Below, in pieces: positions 46,470 to 58,111 of a stretch of 64,000 nucleotides of DNA. The stretch comes from Gymnopus androsaceus JB14. Its lineage: Eukaryota; Basidiomycota; Agaricomycetes; Agaricales; Omphalotaceae. Every line of letters starts with the position of its first letter. Position 1 is the first letter of the stretch. Location of the stretch: assembly GCA_009733575.1 (NCBI GenBank), contig ML769556.1:58643-122642 (forward strand), read 5' to 3'. The position numbers and the translations under genes were made by a program. A model generated the notes under the pieces. It ran no database searches and was not told where the DNA came from. It worked only from the letters and a program-made list of their open reading frames with translations.

Positions 46470-46871
46470 TGATCTTAACTCTAGCCACGAGTAGAATCAC
46501 TTAAGCACAAGTGACTCTAGGATAGGATCACCTAGAGTCAAGAGTCAAATCAATCCAAGGATACTCTAGAGTGAACATTGAATAACCCAATAAGTGTTGT
46601 ATTAGATGTATTAATTATTAGTATACAACCCTCGGCAGTAGCAATATTGATGTTTCAGACACATCTCACTCACAATACATCATATACAGCACATAGCAAG
46701 TATTTAAGAGTATCCTTGCTAGAGTATCCTAGGTCCCAAACCAGGTGATTCTAACTCTACTCCAGATTAGAGTCATGATCCTTTTTTTTTGTAGTATGAC
46801 TCTATCCTAGAATCATTTTCAAGGATCATGACTAGAGTATCCTTGATGATTCATGATTCTTGCCCATGACT
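46470..46871. mobile_element. Possible third hAT-type element, one end seen
   Basis: The right end GATTCTTGCCCATGACTA resembles the hAT-type termini at 6544 and 20643, and REP-1 similarity starts right after it. The interior has repeated CTAGAGT/ACTCTAG words. The left terminus and an 8-bp duplication are not recognisable. Confidence 0.35.
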
Positions 46872-47625
46872 ACTAAATATGGCACCTCATGCCCGACTTC
46901 TGTCATGTGACACATGTCACACTGTCACACTACTTACAGTGACGGCAACTATTGATGAACCACCCCAAATTGGGAGAGCAGTTATTCTGATCTATTTTGT
47001 ATCTTTTTTACATTCATATTGTAAAGTACAATGTCTAGTATATACACAATATATTCCAGCATTTTAGACAGTTGCTATGACTAGTAATAAGCTTGAAACC
47101 ATTACAATGACAATTTAAATACTCTTGAGGTGGTTCATCAATAGTTGCCGTCACTGTATACAGTATACCTTATTCCTAGGTCTCCTTCTGGAATCCATCT
47201 TCATAGTAATCAAAAGCTTCATTTACAGTTTGTGTGACAGTGTCACATGAGTGCTGATTGGATCAGCAGAGGTAGGTTGCTTGGTGTAGATGAGAAAGTC
47301 ATCACTGTAATAATCAATCACTATTCCAAAAATTTCAATTCATACTGTGTGACAGTGTCACATGATTGTTGATGGGATCAGTAGAGATAGGTTGTGAGAT
47401 TACTAGATGAGACCATCATCACTATCACTATCAATACCTATTTGGTCACCAATACTAAGGAGACATGGAATCCAGGGCATCTGGAATCCAGAGGTGCCAG
47501 AGGTCATGGCACCCTGGAATCCATGGCCCTGGATATCCTGTGGATTTACTTCATATTAGATACTGGATTGTTACACTTTGGCACATCTAACATGATATAA
47601 ATTGTGGTAGCCTGGAATGTATGAA
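46872..47625 (+). repeat. REP-1, most complete copy
   Basis: Contains both halves that flank the chromovirus LTRs: the left half is seen inverted at 41440-41756, the right half at 7091-7350. The junction CCAAAAATTTCAATTC at about 47328 is the unbroken target site. It holds the MITE at 46937-47156 and ends in GGATTCCA/TGGAATCC satellite-like sequence and TTGTGGTAGCCTG. Confidence 0.8.
46937..47156. mobile_element. 220-bp Tc1/mariner-type MITE
   Basis: Inverted ends CAGTGACGGCAACTATTGAT and ATCAATAGTTGCCGTCACTG (28 bp matched in total), flanked by TA on both sides. The homologous site at 41440-41756 lacks it and carries a single TA, so insertion and TA duplication are seen directly. Confidence 0.93.
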
Positions 47626-47639
47626 TTAATGGCAAATAT

Positions 47640-48118
47640 TTTGGTAAAGACGGTTCTGCTTTGCATAAAATAGGCGAAACATAAAAACAGGGATTCTTTT
47701 CAGAAAACATCACAGACTAATGATAAGAATGTGCTCATGAAACAGAGAATAAGTCAAAAGGAATACCAGGTACATGCCAACAAGAAGCCAGTGTAAGTGT
47801 AAATGAATCCTTCTTCCGATTTGCCTTAACATGGATAATGACATCACCATGGCCATGAGCTTCAAGTTTCAAACCATCACTGGGCAAGACAATAGTCTCT
47901 TGTAATGGAGTGTACTTGTGGAAGAGACTGCAATCACGGATCATGTAATGCTCAATGATGCTATGGAAGAGGAGACATGATTGAACTGGTGGCAGCGGGC
48001 CACCAAATGGTTTATGACCAGGACAGTGATTTGGTTTTATATGACGAGCCATAATGAGTGAGGAGTGTGTTAATATGCTGAATTTTTGGCAAGACCTCAT
48101 AAATGCAATTCTTGACAA
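47640..48118 (-). pseudogene. Copia protease fragment
   Basis: Minus-strand reading gives CSLFHKYTPLQETIVLPSDG, LEAHGHGDVIIHVKANR, SCWHVPGIPFDLFSVS, the copia protease region after the active site; the active-site part reads SIIEHYMIRD where DSGATxHMIRD is expected, so the catalytic Asp is lost. It abuts REP-1 on the left. Neither Gag nor integrase is found alongside. Confidence 0.7.
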
Positions 48119-50145
48119 GTTTGCTTCTAGAGATGGTATAAGAGAGCTATAGTGAGCCTGGGCTCATTGCTGTAACGAGTCTAATAAGTGTGGAAGTACT
48201 CGGACCAACAGCGCCACAGTATTGAACAAGCTCTAAGTAGTTTGTAGGAATCCATAGTCTGGTAGCAGAGTCTCACTGGCATGTCAACGTCAGCACTCAT
48301 ATTAAAAGAGGCACATCTGAGCTCAAAAGGATACACTCTGAAGACAAGTAACTCAGGGATTATGGAAGGATATGGAGTTCGCAAAATGGGACAGAACCAA
48401 TTCAAGTGGGCTGATCTCGAGATTGTCATGATAGCCAAAGGGTACTTCAAAGCTTGATACCAAGGAAGTGCTAATAATTTGTTTGGCACCAAACAACGGA
48501 TAAATGGTGTATGCTGGAAAGAGCGAAACAAGAACAGAAGGATTGACAAAGCCAAGAGAGCACATGTAGACCCTTGAAGTGTCATGTACCAGTATCGGAA
48601 GGTGTATGTGTCTGCCAAGAAACAGGAGAAACAATGCGTAATAGACAGAGATTCGAGCTAGGAGAATAACACTGTATATTAGTTGGTGTTTTCACGCATG
48701 AATATACTGTAGGGATATAGAGATATGGATATGGTTGGGAAGCTATGAGGATGAAGAATGATAATACAAAGGAAGGAAAGGAGGACACAATAAGTTATGA
48801 CAAGAAACAGAACTATGATGAGATTAGTGACACCACAGTCCACCCTGTTTATCTATATCTGGAAAATGATTGAGAAAAATGAATAGAAAAAAAGAAATTT
48901 GTGCTGAATTTCCTAAACCAGAAAGGGCCATTATTGGTGCCGGGAAATATTGCTGGAAATTATACTTTTTACAGCTGATTTCTTGCTCTGAATCATATTT
49001 GGAATATATTGACTTTCATGGCAAAAAAAACCCTTTCACAGCAAGTTTCCCGCCCATGAAATCAAGTGGGAATAGTCCCTTTTCATGTCATTTTTCCTTT
49101 GTATGAAATAGATATAATACACCCCCGGAAAAACCTTGTGATATTACCCCTTTCATGGGCCAAATTAACCATTAATTTTGCCTGTAAAACAAAACTGAAG
49201 ATTATCGACCAACAAGCAGTCGATGATTGGTCAACAATATGCAGACCATCAAGTCCTAATCGGTTACTCAGTGGAATCGGAGGATGCTAGGGCCTCGCAG
49301 TGGCAGAAAATCTGATGCTTCGCAAAACTCTCACTGCTTATCCAGCAGTACTCAATTCAAATCTTCTTCTCGGTGGCGGTGGTAATATATTATTCTTCCA
49401 GAGGTAACAAATGAAGCCCTGATATATTATAAATATAGTGTACCATACTGAATTGTAACAACAGTAACACGTAAAGCTAGGTTTGGTTGTCGAGAAAAAC
49501 TACGTAAATGAAGGAGTGGTGGTATCATACAAAAGTGGCTTGCATTTGGCGGTGTCATGTGGTCGCCTAATATGAGTATTTTAATGTGTAACAGCCCACC
49601 AGTCGTTAACTCTGTACCACTGAAAGATGTAACGCTCCAGGTCCTCCGGCTCAGCCCAGGAACTTCGCAAAGAATCTGAGTCTGCAAAGGTACGATACAA
49701 TGCAAGTGGATTCAGAGTCTCCAACAGTGTACCAAATATGTCATGTAGAAGGGTCCCTGTATAGACGCGTTTGGTACATCATCAACAATCTTGCGAGAGC
49801 TGGTCAAAGATAACATGGCATCGGAATAACTGATAGGACAACTGGGGGAAGTGCACTGTTTTTTGGGACGTAGCGGAAGCAAGGACTAGGATGTTCTCTG
49901 GAAAAATTGGGAGAACCAAAGCAAAATTTGCAAGGGTTGGAGACAGAGCAAGCATCTCTCCAACAGGTGTGAATGTTGGACACCTGTGTTTGGCATCAAT
50001 AGGGCTGAATGCAATGGAGAAGAGCTTAACGTGAACCATTTTTTCGAGTTGCACGACTCACTGAATAAACATTGACCATGTAATGATCATTCTCATCAGT
50101 ATCGCGGTCTTGCATCCTGTCCTCTGCGCACAGAGGGATCGCCGG
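48119..50145. other. No supported gene
   Basis: Minus-strand ORFs of 60-145 codons (for example 48618-48181) have no recognisable domain and conflict with each other. A few stretches look coding-like (VLVSLFPAYTIYPLFG in one frame) and may be decayed gene pieces. I see no transposon ends. Confidence 0.4.
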
Positions 50146-50672
50146 AGATGACTTGGTAAGTCTTGACCTGGTAAGCCGTAAGCCTCGACTTGTGTTGGTG
50201 ATTTTGAGTGTATGGATGGCGGAAGAGTAGCTTGCCAATTGTCGTAATCTAAAGGAGCAGAAAGATTGTGAATTGTGACTATGAAAGGTCCCAGTTAGTC
50301 CGAATACTTCAAGGAACTGTAGTTGACTCACAATTGACAGCAGATCCTCCGATCTCCCACCAAGGGCATATCACACTGGGAATGGAATCGTGGTGAGAGA
50401 ATGGGTGTCACACTGCAGCAACTGACGCCAGGGACAGTTGTCCGAACATCCTCAAGCTTGCAAGAATGTCCCAAAAGGATTCCAGGGTAAACTCACCCCG
50501 TTTCCAGATCGCACACTTACGGCTTCTTGGTCACGACATGGGCAGAGGTGAAGGTATAGAAGGAAGTTTACCCTGCGCTCAAATTGCACACTTATGGCTT
50601 GTCAAGCGCAAATGGGTAGGTAATGGTTTAAGAAGAAAAGCGAGTCAAGGCACATGATGATCCGCTTGTCAC
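50146..50672 (+). repeat. REP-D copy 1 (uninterrupted)
   Basis: About 527 bp, TGACTTGGTAAGTC...GATCCGCTTGTC, shared with 53615-55812 and inverted at 57350-58111. No coding frame is conserved between copies. It includes the empty site TCACGACATGGGCAG (50530) for the transposon at 54008-55673. Confidence 0.85.
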
Positions 50673-50939
50673 CAGACATTAGACGCCCAAAGTACGAAGT
50701 CCGATTTAATCGGTTTATATAGTAGAAGAGATTAGCGAATGCCCAACTTACTGTGTTATCTGTGTCAATTAGCTTAATATAATCTTCTTGTAGGGTTAGC
50801 CACATCCAGAGATAATCACTGGAGTTCTTCAAACTCTCACACCACTCGCTTGCTCGTTTATCCCAGTATTTATTGTGACAAAAAATCGAAATCTGTACAT
50901 TTGCACTGTTTAAGCATTAAGATACTACAAGATATACTC

Positions 50940-53560
50940 TATGTCGTTTCCATTCCGGAAGAGGACTTTCGGAAGAGGACTAAGTTTGCAAATGCTGTTT
51001 CGAGTATTCCTGGCTCCACATCCTCCTAAAAGACTGAACAATGTCCTCCCTATCCATAATTGTACCGTTGTCCCTCACAAACTGGTGATCCATGCATACA
51101 ACAAGTGTCCTGCTTTCCCTGCAAAGTGGGACACGACTGCAGAAAGAGACATTGGTATCCATTATCATTAACTCCATATGCTCCTTGTCAACCATCTCCT
51201 CATCTTCTAGTGCATTTTCTTGCAACATTATCTCATACTCGCCGAGTGTAGGCTTAGATAAATCAAAGATCACCACCAATCATGCGGAAATATCACGTTT
51301 CGCTTGCAATACCATGTCGCTCAGATCACCATGATCTCTGGCGATTTGTATTGCCACTGATGCCATGTCTTGTATGTAGGCTAAGTTGATGGATGGGATG
51401 ATATGTTCACCGCGAGGTTGACCATAGATTGGATGCTCTAGACATGTAAGAGTTCCGCGTGGTTCAATGGCAAATTTACCCACCATGGATCATGCTTGCA
51501 ATACCTCTGCACTCACGCCAGTGAATGGCTTTGGCGCTGCCATTTGACTCCGCAGTACGCAAAAGTCAGACAACGAGAACACACACGGGGAGGCCAAACA
51601 CTCAAGATGTCTGTAGTGGTATTTGCACACTGGATTGCCATGTCAACTAATATACCAATGAAAGACAAAGAGAGACTCACCTGATCATAGGAGCAATGGA
51701 GGAGCCTCGCAGAGTCCCATAATGCCCTCCTCAACACACACGCATCTGTAATATAGAATTCGCGTTTCAACTGTTCCCACGCTTCCTGGAGGGCTACATT
51801 GTCACGGCCTGCCCTGAGCTGCAAGGAGGCAACGGACAGTTTTCTCTCGACAAGTTTCACGCACTGGATGAGGTTGCCTTTTACATGTCGAGAGACAGCA
51901 TGGTACACTTTGTAACTATGAACACTCTGCACTAGTTCGCGAAGTGTGATAACTGCTGCGCATATTGCAGTTCCACAACCTACACCGTCCTGAATTCCGT
52001 CGAGAAAACAAGAGGTGCTTGCGTCATTGATAAGAGGTCATGGTCAAGAGCTGATACAACCCAGCGCGCTCCACCGGATAACCAAACCAGATAGCAGCGC
52101 AAGACCAAATTGATACAACAAATCCGGATTTCAGTGGTGGACCAAAATCTGAACCTACAACCCTGATTTCAAGATCCATCAAAAGTGCCCAGAGTCGGCC
52201 TGAATAATCCATTGCAACGCTTGCTTTGTCCAGAAAAACACTGGCTTGATTTCCCGGAACATGCAAAGCTATAAAAACAGATAAATTTCCTGAACAGAGT
52301 CATTGTGATCTTCCACCACAGAAGCAATGCGATGCTTCCAGAGATTGACAAAAGATTTACCGGTAATCTTGAGGCAACATGCATCAAACTGCCTCGCAAA
52401 AGCACGCAGACTGCATTTGTCTACGAGTTGTTCTATCTTTGTGTCCTTGAGCATCTGCATCACGTATGGCCGAGTGCGGGGTTGGATGATTGCGACAACC
52501 CAAGCCAGCGATAACAGGTCTATAAATCCAGAGGAATCAAATATCTTGCAGGCAAGACTGATTTGTGTTTCTCTTTTGGACGAGAAAGAGAGGATTCGAG
52601 TCAATGCCGAAAGCACTGGCGGAGCACTGGCGAGCACTCTAAGTATGCTTTGCAAACACGGATGTCTTTCTGTCTCGAAGATATGATTGCTTTTGAGCCC
52701 GCATTTCAACCAAGGCCACCACTGCCGCCAATTTTGCAGTCAAATTGCTTCAGATCTGCCGCCAATTGCTGGATACAGAACTGTTCCATTTCCAAGATGA
52801 AGTCCTGAAAAGTGGAAGGGATATTGTGGTGAAGGTCCAAAGACAGCGGAGAACCGGAGTCAATGATTTGCTGCAAAGAAACAGGAATCCTGTACATCCT
52901 ACTGTTCACTAGATTGAGCTAAAGTAATGATTCGCTTTTGACGCATCGTACCTCAATATGCGGATTGAGATTGAAAGCAGCACTATTGGTTGAGTGGCCA
53001 GGCAGAATGCAGCATCAAAGATGAAGTTGAAAAGAAGTTGAGACCATTAGTTGATGTCTTTGTATCCACGTTCTTTGAGCCTTTGTCTTGAGCCTGCACG
53101 CAATCACATGTGTTGTTGTGCACATGCGCGCTGCACTCACTCTGATCATGAGATATCTGAGAAACACTTAATGGGTGCTGTTGAGGAGGCAAAAAAAGCA
53201 ATTGCATGAGTAATCAAGCCCTGTTGAATGGAATACCTGACCTTTTCTGCTCCTCAATTCTGGTTGGTATCGGGCAGAGTTTGGATCAACCGAGAAAGCC
53301 TTTTGAGATTGGGAAGCTCATTTTTGAGATTGGTAAACTCGGGGTTCATCTATAAAGCAAAGAATAGAATGTTATTTCCAGATGAAATGAGAGCTATTTA
53401 GGTATAACGTACGGAAGCCTGAGTTCCATGCATATTGACATTGTCTACGAGAGTTGAGATTGTATCAAGAAATGAGCTGAATAGAGGAACTTACCATCTC
53501 CCCCAGTGCAATTTATCACCAATTCCTCCTTTGTGAGCTTGAGGCTGGATTCATGGGCCG
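50940..53560 (-). pseudogene. Decayed spliced gene with MYND-like zinc finger
   Basis: Minus-strand coding-like blocks: MNPEFTNLKNELPNLKRLSR (53350-53250), STFQDFILEMEQFCIQQLAA (about 52820-52760), SLAWVVAIIQPRTRPYVMQM (about 52500-52440), FVNLWKHRIASVVEDHN, then ALQEAWEQLKREFYITDACV and RVCSRCLTFAYC (51590-51555), followed by INLAYIQDMASVAIQIARDH (about 51390-51335) and a C-terminal block. C-x2-C-x4-YC followed by KxQRQS resembles a MYND finger, but one Cys is Trp (GVKWQ). Frames change between blocks; some gaps look like introns, others like indels. Probably a dead member of an Agaricomycete MYND family. Confidence 0.45.
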
Positions 53561-53611
53561 AGCTAATCACAAATTAGCAGTGAAGTACATGCAAGAAATG
53601 GCGGCATACAT

Positions 53612-55812
53612 TGGGGATGACTTGGTAAGTCTCGACCTGATAAGCCGCAAGCCTTGACTAGTATTGGTGATTTTGAGTGTATGGATGGCAGAAGAGTAGC
53701 TTCCCAATCGTCATAATCTAAAGCAGCAGAAAGATTATGAATTGTGACTATGAAAGGTAACAATCAGTCTGAACACTTCAAGCAATGGCAGTCGACTCAC
53801 AATTGACACCAGATCCTCCGATCTCCCACCAAGGGCATATCACACTGGGAATGGAACCATAGTGAAAGAATAGGTGTCAGACACCAGCGACTGATGCCAG
53901 GGACACTCGCCAGAACATCCTCAAGCTCGCAAGAATGTCCCAAAAGGATCTCAGGTCAAGCTTGCCCCGTTTCCAGATTGCACACTTATGGCTTCTTGGT
54001 CACGACAATAAAACACCATTAGCCTCGTTAAACATGAGGGGGTCAATTAAAGTTTCTGTTAAACGGTTTAACTGCTACTTATTTGTACAGTCTACATAGA
54101 TCACTTTTGAGCCCATTATAGATTTTGTTAAACAAGTTAAACACGTTAAACAATGGTATCATTTTATACAGACCGTGCATTCTTGTGCCCTCTTTAATGG
54201 TGTTAAACAGACCATTAAACCATCTGTCGGAATAGAGCTCTCCATCTGTACCGGCCACTGGCAAACAGCTGTTAAACCAGGTTTAACGATGGTTCAACAA
54301 TCATGTTCAGCAGCACAACTTTTTGTGTTTAACGCACGTTCAACTAAACCACACATTTCCTGATTAAATCTCTATTACAATTGACCTTGAAATGGCCAAA
54401 CGACCGTTACGCCAGCTTAAACCACAGTTTAATGATGGCATTCAACCAATCTACTTTTCGCATTTAACACGTGTTGAAAAACTTCTTGAGATTCAGCATT
54501 AGGGCGAGATTCGAAGAATGCTCATGACCCAACCAATGGCACTCATAATTCAGACTAACAACAATCGATCCATGAGAAAATAGCTTGAGAAATCAAAACA
54601 GTGCACACACCATATACATTTTCCTTTGCACACACACCTAATCACATGCCATAAAAAGCTATCGCCACTCACCTTGCTACCAAATTCAGGAGATATAGGA
54701 GCATGCACAGACTTGTGTGGCTGCAGACTAAAGTTGAATGCTCAACACTCTGAGGCAACTGGAAGACTCATTGGAGTGGAAGAAACTTGAACAGTCATGG
54801 GAGTCGAAAAGGAAGGAAAATTGTGACGCACCCCTGGTATATATAGAGCTGGAACAATAAGGGCCACTCGAACAAGACAACGCCCTGCCGAGTGCGCCGA
54901 GAGAAGACTAACAATAAGGAAGGATGGTCAAAGCTGGATATATTGGCCCCCTCCGCATGAACATCTAAGTCCTATTGTCAACAAAAACCATTAGTCAATG
55001 GCCATGGGAGACACTATAAAGCTATCACGACGAGCCCCCTGTCAATCCAAAACCGCCATGTCTTCTCTCTATGACCAAAATCCTACCTACACTCAATCTC
55101 TCCCACTAATCCCACTTCCCAATCGTCTGACTATTCAAAAGCTCTCTTTGGCATCAACGTGAGCCAAGTTAGATGATAATTCGGCGCTATAATTATTCGG
55201 GTAAGCCTAGTTTAACTATCAAGTACCTCCCTCTCGATTTCTTTATACTTATGATTGTCTTTCCCTGTCCTTCATATTCTTTTTCTTAAAATTCCGATTC
55301 ACCAGTTTAGCTGGTTTAACAGTTGTTTGTTTAACCTAGTCTGATTACCAAGTACTATACAAGCCTATGACAATTTTTTTTGGTATGTTCTTTGGTTTAA
55401 CGTGTTAAACTGTGTTTAACAACTTGGGTGTGCTCAGGTCCAGTAAGTATCGCCCAAAAAAACTTCGATGTTGTTAAACGGCCAGGTTAGCGACAGGCAG
55501 GACAATGGATAGGTTGTTCAAAACCGTGTTCAATGCCGTTAAACTCATTATTTAATTGGGGACAGCGTATGGGTTCAATCAGATTTATTATATATTGTAC
55601 TTAGTACTGTTGAACTGTTTAACGAAAAGTTTAATTGACCCCCCTGTGTTTAACGAAGCTTATCGTGTTACTGCACAACATGGGCAGAGGTGAAGGTATA
55701 GAAGGAAGTTTACCCTGTGCTTGAATTGCACACCTACGGCTTGTCGAGCGCAAATGGGTAGGTAATGGTTTAAGAAGAAAAGCGAGTCAAGGCACATGAT
55801 GATCCACTTGTC
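53612..55812 (+). repeat. REP-D copy 2, split by a transposon
   Basis: 53615-54007 and 55681-55812 align with REP-D copy 1; the break is the 1666-bp element at 54008-55673 plus one target copy. The flanks read as a host-like gene on the minus strand on both sides (TIVEGRDAWSKIANDL on the right, VINCTGGDG on the left), suggesting REP-D inserted into that gene. Confidence 0.8.
54008..55673. mobile_element. 1666-bp TIR element packed with GTTTAAC motifs
   Basis: Diverged inverted ends share AACACSATWAGC, then TCGTTAAACA and GGGGGTCAATTAAA. Flanks CACGACA (54001-54007) and CACAACA (55674-55680) form a 7-bp duplication with one mismatch, and REP-D copy 1 shows the empty site. About 20 GTTTAAC/GTTAAAC words lie within 450 bp of either end and none in the middle (54480-55200), as expected for transposase-binding sites. 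No transposase ORF. Confidence 0.85.
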
Positions 55813-55814
55813 GG

Positions 55815-56156
55815 AAGATCATTGGCAATCTTGGACCATGCGTCTCTCCCCTCAACAATTGTTAACGAACAATCTGGGATCATCTGAGATGAGAAAACAG
55901 TAAAGATTCTGCGAATTGCCTGGAATCAGAGGCAGAGGATAGTTATCTTACCCAACGCCAAATCTCGGCACAATTACTGTCTGGACTCCGCGGAGCCAGC
56001 ACCTAAACGGTATGGTGACTGTTTTGCTGGCGCCCAAGTGCACTCTTTGTTGTAACTTACCCTCTCTCCATGTCTAGCCTGCAGGGGAGAGCTTTGTACT
56101 TTCTTTGGTGCAGAAAATCCCACTAAGGAAACGCAAGCTTTGGATTCACTGCTCAT
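55815..56156 (-). pseudogene. 5' exons of a host-like gene, truncated by REP-D
   Basis: ATG at 56156 gives MSSESKACVSLVGFSAPKKV, then a GT-AG intron at 56060-56019. The next exon (56018-55952) reads FRCWLRGVQTVIVPRFGVG in one frame, followed by a second intron and MIPDCSLTIVEGRDAWSKIA up to the REP-D edge. The first junction is out of phase by one base, so it is damaged or misread. It may be the 5' end of the gene at 50940-53560. Product unknown. Confidence 0.4.
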
Positions 56157-57349
56157 TCTTGCCTTTTCATTCTGGGTTATTCTTGCCCTTTATCTGCGGT
56201 GCAATGAGGATGGCAAAAGTGCATTTGCCCTTTCGCCCTTTATGATCTGAAAGACCGGGTCAATTATAAACGAAGATTTCAAGTGCAGAACTCCCACCCT
56301 TCCTCACTTTCTGCTGATCTTGACCAACTATCTCTGAACCACCAGTATCTTCACTGTGAGAAGCAGCTCTTTACTTCTTTATTGTTTCGTTGCACTGACC
56401 AGACACAAGATGCCTTTATGTAACAGTCCCGCCAAATTGACCACTACTGCCAGGGATTTTGCCAACTCCCCGCCTTACTTCCCAGCAAAGACGCCCGCCA
56501 GAACTTATGGCAGCAAAGGCAAGAATAGGATTCCTTCGTGCCAGTCCGCAACAGCCCTTGCATACCAAGAACTTGAAGTCCTTCCACTTCCGACAGTCCA
56601 CGCTGCTGCTGACTCCGGGGGCTCTGAAACGATCAACTCAGATGATGAGATTATTTTCATATCGGTAAATTGTGCTGCCCACTTCATCCTGAGCCTCAAG
56701 TTGACTGTTGGAGTAGCAGTCCAGCAGGGCCGTCAGCGAGCAGAAGCGTGTTGTCCTTCTGGTTTCGAATGTTCGCTTGGGTCTGAGTTCAGCAAATGAG
56801 TCTGATGAAGATGTGATCCTCGTCTCGGTGGGTGCGGTTGTTGGCTTTAGGGTCTGGAACCCGGCACAGGTCTTCCTCCTGCACATGTATGCTACCTACT
56901 GGTACATGTAGTCCACTATTCAGCATTCACTTATCTTCTTTACTATATTAATTTGTGCTGGTCCTGCTGCGTGTCCCCTTGGCTGAACGCTTGGGCAAAA
57001 CTCTGGGTTCATGTGAATTTCATTGTATGCACAGTGAACGAGGCTGATTTCCCATCTCTGGTAGCAGTAATCCACGCTATGTCTTATTCATCCATGATCT
57101 TAGCTTACTTGCTACATCTCGTTTAGATTACCGGAATCCATCGCTCCATTGCCTGGCAACCCGCTTCTTAAATCTTCACAATCGAGTCAATAACATCCGG
57201 GGTCTGCCAAAAGCATAAAGTAGCTGAGTTTAATTAATTTCATTAGAAATAAATACATAAGTTTATAAGAGCAACTGGCGCAAGGCTAACACGTCAAGTC
57301 CATTGGACATTGTTTAGCAAAAATCCTTTGGGTGTCTAACGACTGACGC
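56157..57349. other. Region with one doubtful ORF, otherwise unassigned
   Basis: A plus-strand ORF at 56356-56799 has ETINSDDEIIFISVN, and about 150 bases later the similar SDEDVILVSVG is readable, hinting at a small duplicated coding segment. No family recognised and no RNA gene seen; 56900-57349 has nothing I can support. Confidence 0.3.
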
Positions 57350-57808
57350 ACAAGCTGAAGATCATCGGACCGCACATCTGCATCAGATTTTTCCGCACGT
57401 GCCTGGACTCGCTTTTCTTCTTATACTATCACTACCCATTTGCACTCGACAAGCCGTAGGTGTGCAATTCGAGCGCAGGGTAACTTGCTTCTATACCTTT
57501 CCCTCTGCCCATGTCGTGACCAAGAAGCCATAAGTGTGCAATCTGGAAACGAGGCGAGCTTTGACCTGGAATCCTTTGGGGACATTCTTGCAAGCTTGAG
57601 GATGTTCTGGCGACTGTCCCTGGTGTCATTCGCCGCAGTCTGACACCTATTCTCTCACCACGATTCCGTTCCCAGTGTGATATGCCCTTGGTGGGAGATC
57701 GGAGGATCTGCTGTCAATTGTGAGTCAACTGCAGTTCCTTGAAGCAATCGGACTAACTGGGACCTTTCATAGTCACAATTCACAATCTTTTTGCTGCTTT
57801 AGACTACG
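57350..57808 (-). repeat. REP-D copy 3, inverted
   Basis: Reverse complement of REP-D copy 1 over CACTACCCATTTGC to CACAATCTTT (about 57430-57790), with a divergent left margin. It is truncated on the right by copy 4. Confidence 0.8.
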
Positions 57809-57810
57809 AC

Positions 57811-58111
57811 GAACATCTGACGATCATTGTACCGCACATCTGAACCAGATTCTTCTGCACGCGCCTTGACTCGCTTTCACTACCCATTTGCGCTCGACAA
57901 GCCGTAGGTGTGCAATTTGAGCGCAGGATAAACTTCCTTCTATACCTTCACCTCTGCCCATGTCGTGACCAAGAAGCCATAAGTGTGCAATCTGGGCACG
58001 GGGCGAGCTTGACCTGGAATCCTTTTGGGACATTCTTGCGAGCTTGAGGATGTTCTGGCGACTGTCCCTGGCATCAGTCGCTGCAGTCTGACACCCATTC
58101 TCTCACCATGG
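57811..58111 (-). repeat. REP-D copy 4, inverted, cut by the gypsy LTR
   Basis: Second inverted copy, in tandem with copy 3 (CCGCACATCTG and GAGCTTGACCTGGAATCC shared). It stops at CTCTCACCATGG where the 5' LTR at 58112 begins. Confidence 0.8.

Noticed and set aside
46937..47156. A small RNA gene suggested by the strong terminal inverted repeat
   Set aside because: TA duplication and an empty site show it to be a transposed MITE.
48255..48280. CTGGTAGCAGAGTC, similar to the copia primer site TGGTATCAGAGC
   Set aside because: The orientation disagrees with the neighbouring minus-strand copia protease, and no LTR ends are found on either side.
49250..49385. tRNA-like or SINE-like stretch (AGTGGCAG...TTCAAATC)
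   Set aside because: B-box-like word only; no acceptor pairing and no second copy.
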